Shown in pieces: positions 19,862-21,243 of a stretch of DNA of 21,243 nucleotides. Within the stretch, counting starts at the first letter, position 1; the number at the start of each line of letters is the position of its first letter. The DNA is from JAUYQR01 sp043727195 (GTDB lineage: Bacteria; Pseudomonadota; Alphaproteobacteria; Rhodobacterales; Rhodobacteraceae): NCBI GenBank assembly GCA_043727195.1, contig JAYSYZ010000258.1, positions 1-21,243 on the forward strand, read 5' to 3'. Made by a program: the position numbers and the translations under genes. Under the pieces are notes generated by a model. That model worked only from the letters and a program-made list of their open reading frames with translations. It searched no databases and was not told where the DNA came from.

Positions 19862-21243
19862 TTAATGACTGGCGGGACTTGCTTCATCGCGCGGGACGGC
19901 GAGGCGGGGTACGTCCTTGGCCCCCGCCGTACCACGGCCGGACAACGACGGGTTTTCCATGAAGAAGCGGTGGCAGTTGAACAGCCGCCCGTCCTTTGGC
20001 GTGAGATCGCGGGTATAGCTGCCATCGGCAGCCAGCACCCAGCTTTGCGCCTCGTCGGCAAAATTTGCCGCCATGATCTGGCCCATGATCTGCGTCTTGA
20101 CGGTAATGTTCAGTGCCTCGACCAGGGTTTCCACCCGGCGGGTCAGATTGCGGCCCATCCAGTCGGCGGACGAAAAGAACACCCGGGCCTTCTTGGACGG
20201 CAATCCGTGGCCATTGCCGAAACAGACGATGCGGGAATGTTCAAGGAACCGCCCGACGATGGATTTGACGCGGATATTCTCGCTGAGACCCTTGACGCCC
20301 GGCCTGACGCCGCAGATGCCACGCACCACCAGGCTGATCTTCACGCCGGCCTGGGATGCGGCATACAAGGCGTCGATCACGTCAGGGTCGATCAGCGAGT
20401 TGATCTTGGCCCAGATTTCCGCCGGACGGCCCGCGCGGGCATGTTCAGCTTCGGCAGCGATCAGTTCCAGAAGACGGGGCTTGAGGGTGATCGGCGAGAT
20501 GGCAAGGTTTTCCAGGCCTTCGGGCTGGACGTAGCCGGAGAGGTAGTTGAACACCTTGGTCGCATCGCGGCCGAGGGCCGCGTCACAGGTGAAGAACGAC
20601 AGGTCGGTGTAGATGCGCGCCGTAATGGGATGGTAATTGCCGGTGCCGTAATGGGTGTAGGTGACCAGATGGTCGCCCTCGCGCCGCACGACGGTGCTGA
20701 TCTTGGCGTGGGTCTTGTATTGCACGAACCCATAGACGACATGCGCCCCGGCGCGTTCCAGTCTGCGGCTTTGCCGGATGTTCGCGGCCTCGTCGAACCG
20801 TGCCTTCAGTTCGACAAGGGCGGTCACGGACTTGCCCGCCTCGGCCGCTTCGCACAGGGCGCTGACGATCGGGCTGTCCCATGAGGTGCGGTACAGTGTT
20901 TGCTTGATGGCCAGCACGTTCGGATCGCGCGCCGCCTGTTCGAGATACTGGATCACCAGATCGAACGTTTCGTAAGGGTGCTGCAGCAGCATGTCTTTCT
21001 GGCGGATCGCGGCGAACATGTCGCCTTCGTGATCCTGCAGCCGTTCGGGCACGCGCGGCGTGAAGGGCGGCCACATCAGATCCTTGCGGGCGGAAAGGAT
21101 CAGCTCCTTGAGGTCGGCCACGCCCAGCAGGCCCTTGACCTCCACCACCTCATCTTCGGTGACGGCCAGTTCTTCCATGATCAGCGCGCGCAGGGTTTCC
21201 GGCGCGCCGGCGGACAGTTTCAGGCGGATCACCTCGCCCCGGC
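19862..21243 (-). CDS. ppk1: Polyphosphate kinase 1, C-terminal part (5' end outside window)
   Basis: Ppk1 polymerises the gamma-phosphate of ATP into inorganic polyphosphate, reversibly. About 460 C-terminal residues are visible and the frame stays open to the right edge (...RGEVIRLKL), so the N-terminal portion is outside the window. A GTG at 21232 falls inside the coding sequence and is not the start. Both catalytic histidines of the family are present: the phospho-accepting His in YKTHAKIS (E. coli His435) and the second in FLEHSRIVCF (E. coli His592). Other family segments are YTHYGTGNYHPITARIYTDLSFFT, SLIDPDVIDALYAAS and RGICGVRPGVKGLSENI. It ends in TAA at 19864-19862. It is linked to ppx downstream, giving opposing synthesis and breakdown of polyphosphate. 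Confidence 0.96.
   Translation of the reverse strand, partial: RGEVIRLKLSAGAPETLRALIMEELAVTEDEVVEVKGLLGVADLKELILSARKDLMWPPFTPRVPERLQDHEGDMFAAIRQKDMLLQHPYETFDLVIQYLEQAARDPNVLAIKQTLYRTSWDSPIVSALCEAAEAGKSVTALVELKARFDEAANIRQSRRLERAGAHVVYGFVQYKTHAKISTVVRREGDHLVTYTHYGTGNYHPITARIYTDLSFFTCDAALGRDATKVFNYLSGYVQPEGLENLAISPITLKPRLLELIAAEAEHARAGRPAEIWAKINSLIDPDVIDALYAASQAGVKISLVVRGICGVRPGVKGLSENIRVKSIVGRFLEHSRIVCFGNGHGLPSKKARVFFSSADWMGRNLTRRVETLVEALNITVKTQIMGQIMAANFADEAQSWVLAADGSYTRDLTPKDGRLFNCHRFFMENPSLSGRGTAGAKDVPRLAVPRDEASPASH

Noticed and set aside
1..21243. CRISPR arrays, tRNA/rRNA genes, transposases or phage genes
   Set aside because: None was seen. The only tandem repeat (9655-9729) has no spacers.

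Overview
The window looks like a chromosomal segment from an alphaproteobacterium of the family Rhodobacteraceae (Rhodobacter/Paracoccus-like). The base composition is high in GC. The gene order pccB - small lipoprotein genes - pccA - mcm, the DUF4174 protein, and the choXWV/betI-betA arrangement are all typical of that family. I see no rRNA, tRNA, CRISPR array, insertion sequence or prophage, so this reads as core metabolic chromosome rather than an island.

Region 1 (1-5028) is a choline/glycine betaine locus. An ABC importer, choX-choW-choV, runs leftward and choV is cut by the window edge. A TetR-type repressor gene, betI, and choline dehydrogenase, betA, run rightward. The divergent promoter region holds a perfect inverted repeat (ATTGAC-GA-GTCAAT) that looks like the BetI operator. 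The importer would bring in choline, BetA would oxidise it toward glycine betaine, and BetI would relieve repression of both operons when choline is present. The betaine aldehyde dehydrogenase gene betB is not in the window. A leftward Bcr/CflA-type MFS exporter gene (5100-6305) follows.

Region 2 (6306-14806) is a propionyl-CoA assimilation locus. It holds pccB and pccA (the two subunits of propionyl-CoA carboxylase) and a full-length methylmalonyl-CoA mutase gene. Together these turn propionyl-CoA into succinyl-CoA, apart from the epimerase step, whose gene is not here. The pccB promoter region carries a nearly perfect 24-bp palindrome centred on TTTGCAAA, the core of the known ScfR/PccR-type motif. 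Four small genes lie between pccB and pccA: three predicted lipoproteins and one unrecognised soluble protein. A 376-bp gap there carries a 15-bp tandem repeat and a strong hairpin. A DUF4174 gene sits head-to-tail against pccA on the opposite strand and is divergent from the mutase gene.

Region 3 (14838-17085, leftward) has a small secreted protein of unknown role and a translationally coupled pair: a cytoplasmic TerB-DnaJ protein followed by an EEP-family nuclease/phosphatase. Two starts here have no Shine-Dalgarno sequence and lie only 6-7 nt downstream of a plausible -10 box, which suggests leaderless mRNAs.

Region 4 (17086-21243, leftward) is a polyphosphate locus. It contains ppk1 (cut by the right window edge), a small PACE-family efflux protein gene, ppx/gppA exopolyphosphatase, and a VOC-superfamily protein gene overlapping ppx by one base. 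The window is mostly conserved metabolism. The least explained parts are the small lipoprotein set and the repeat inside the pcc cluster, the leaderless candidates, and the PACE gene between ppk and ppx.
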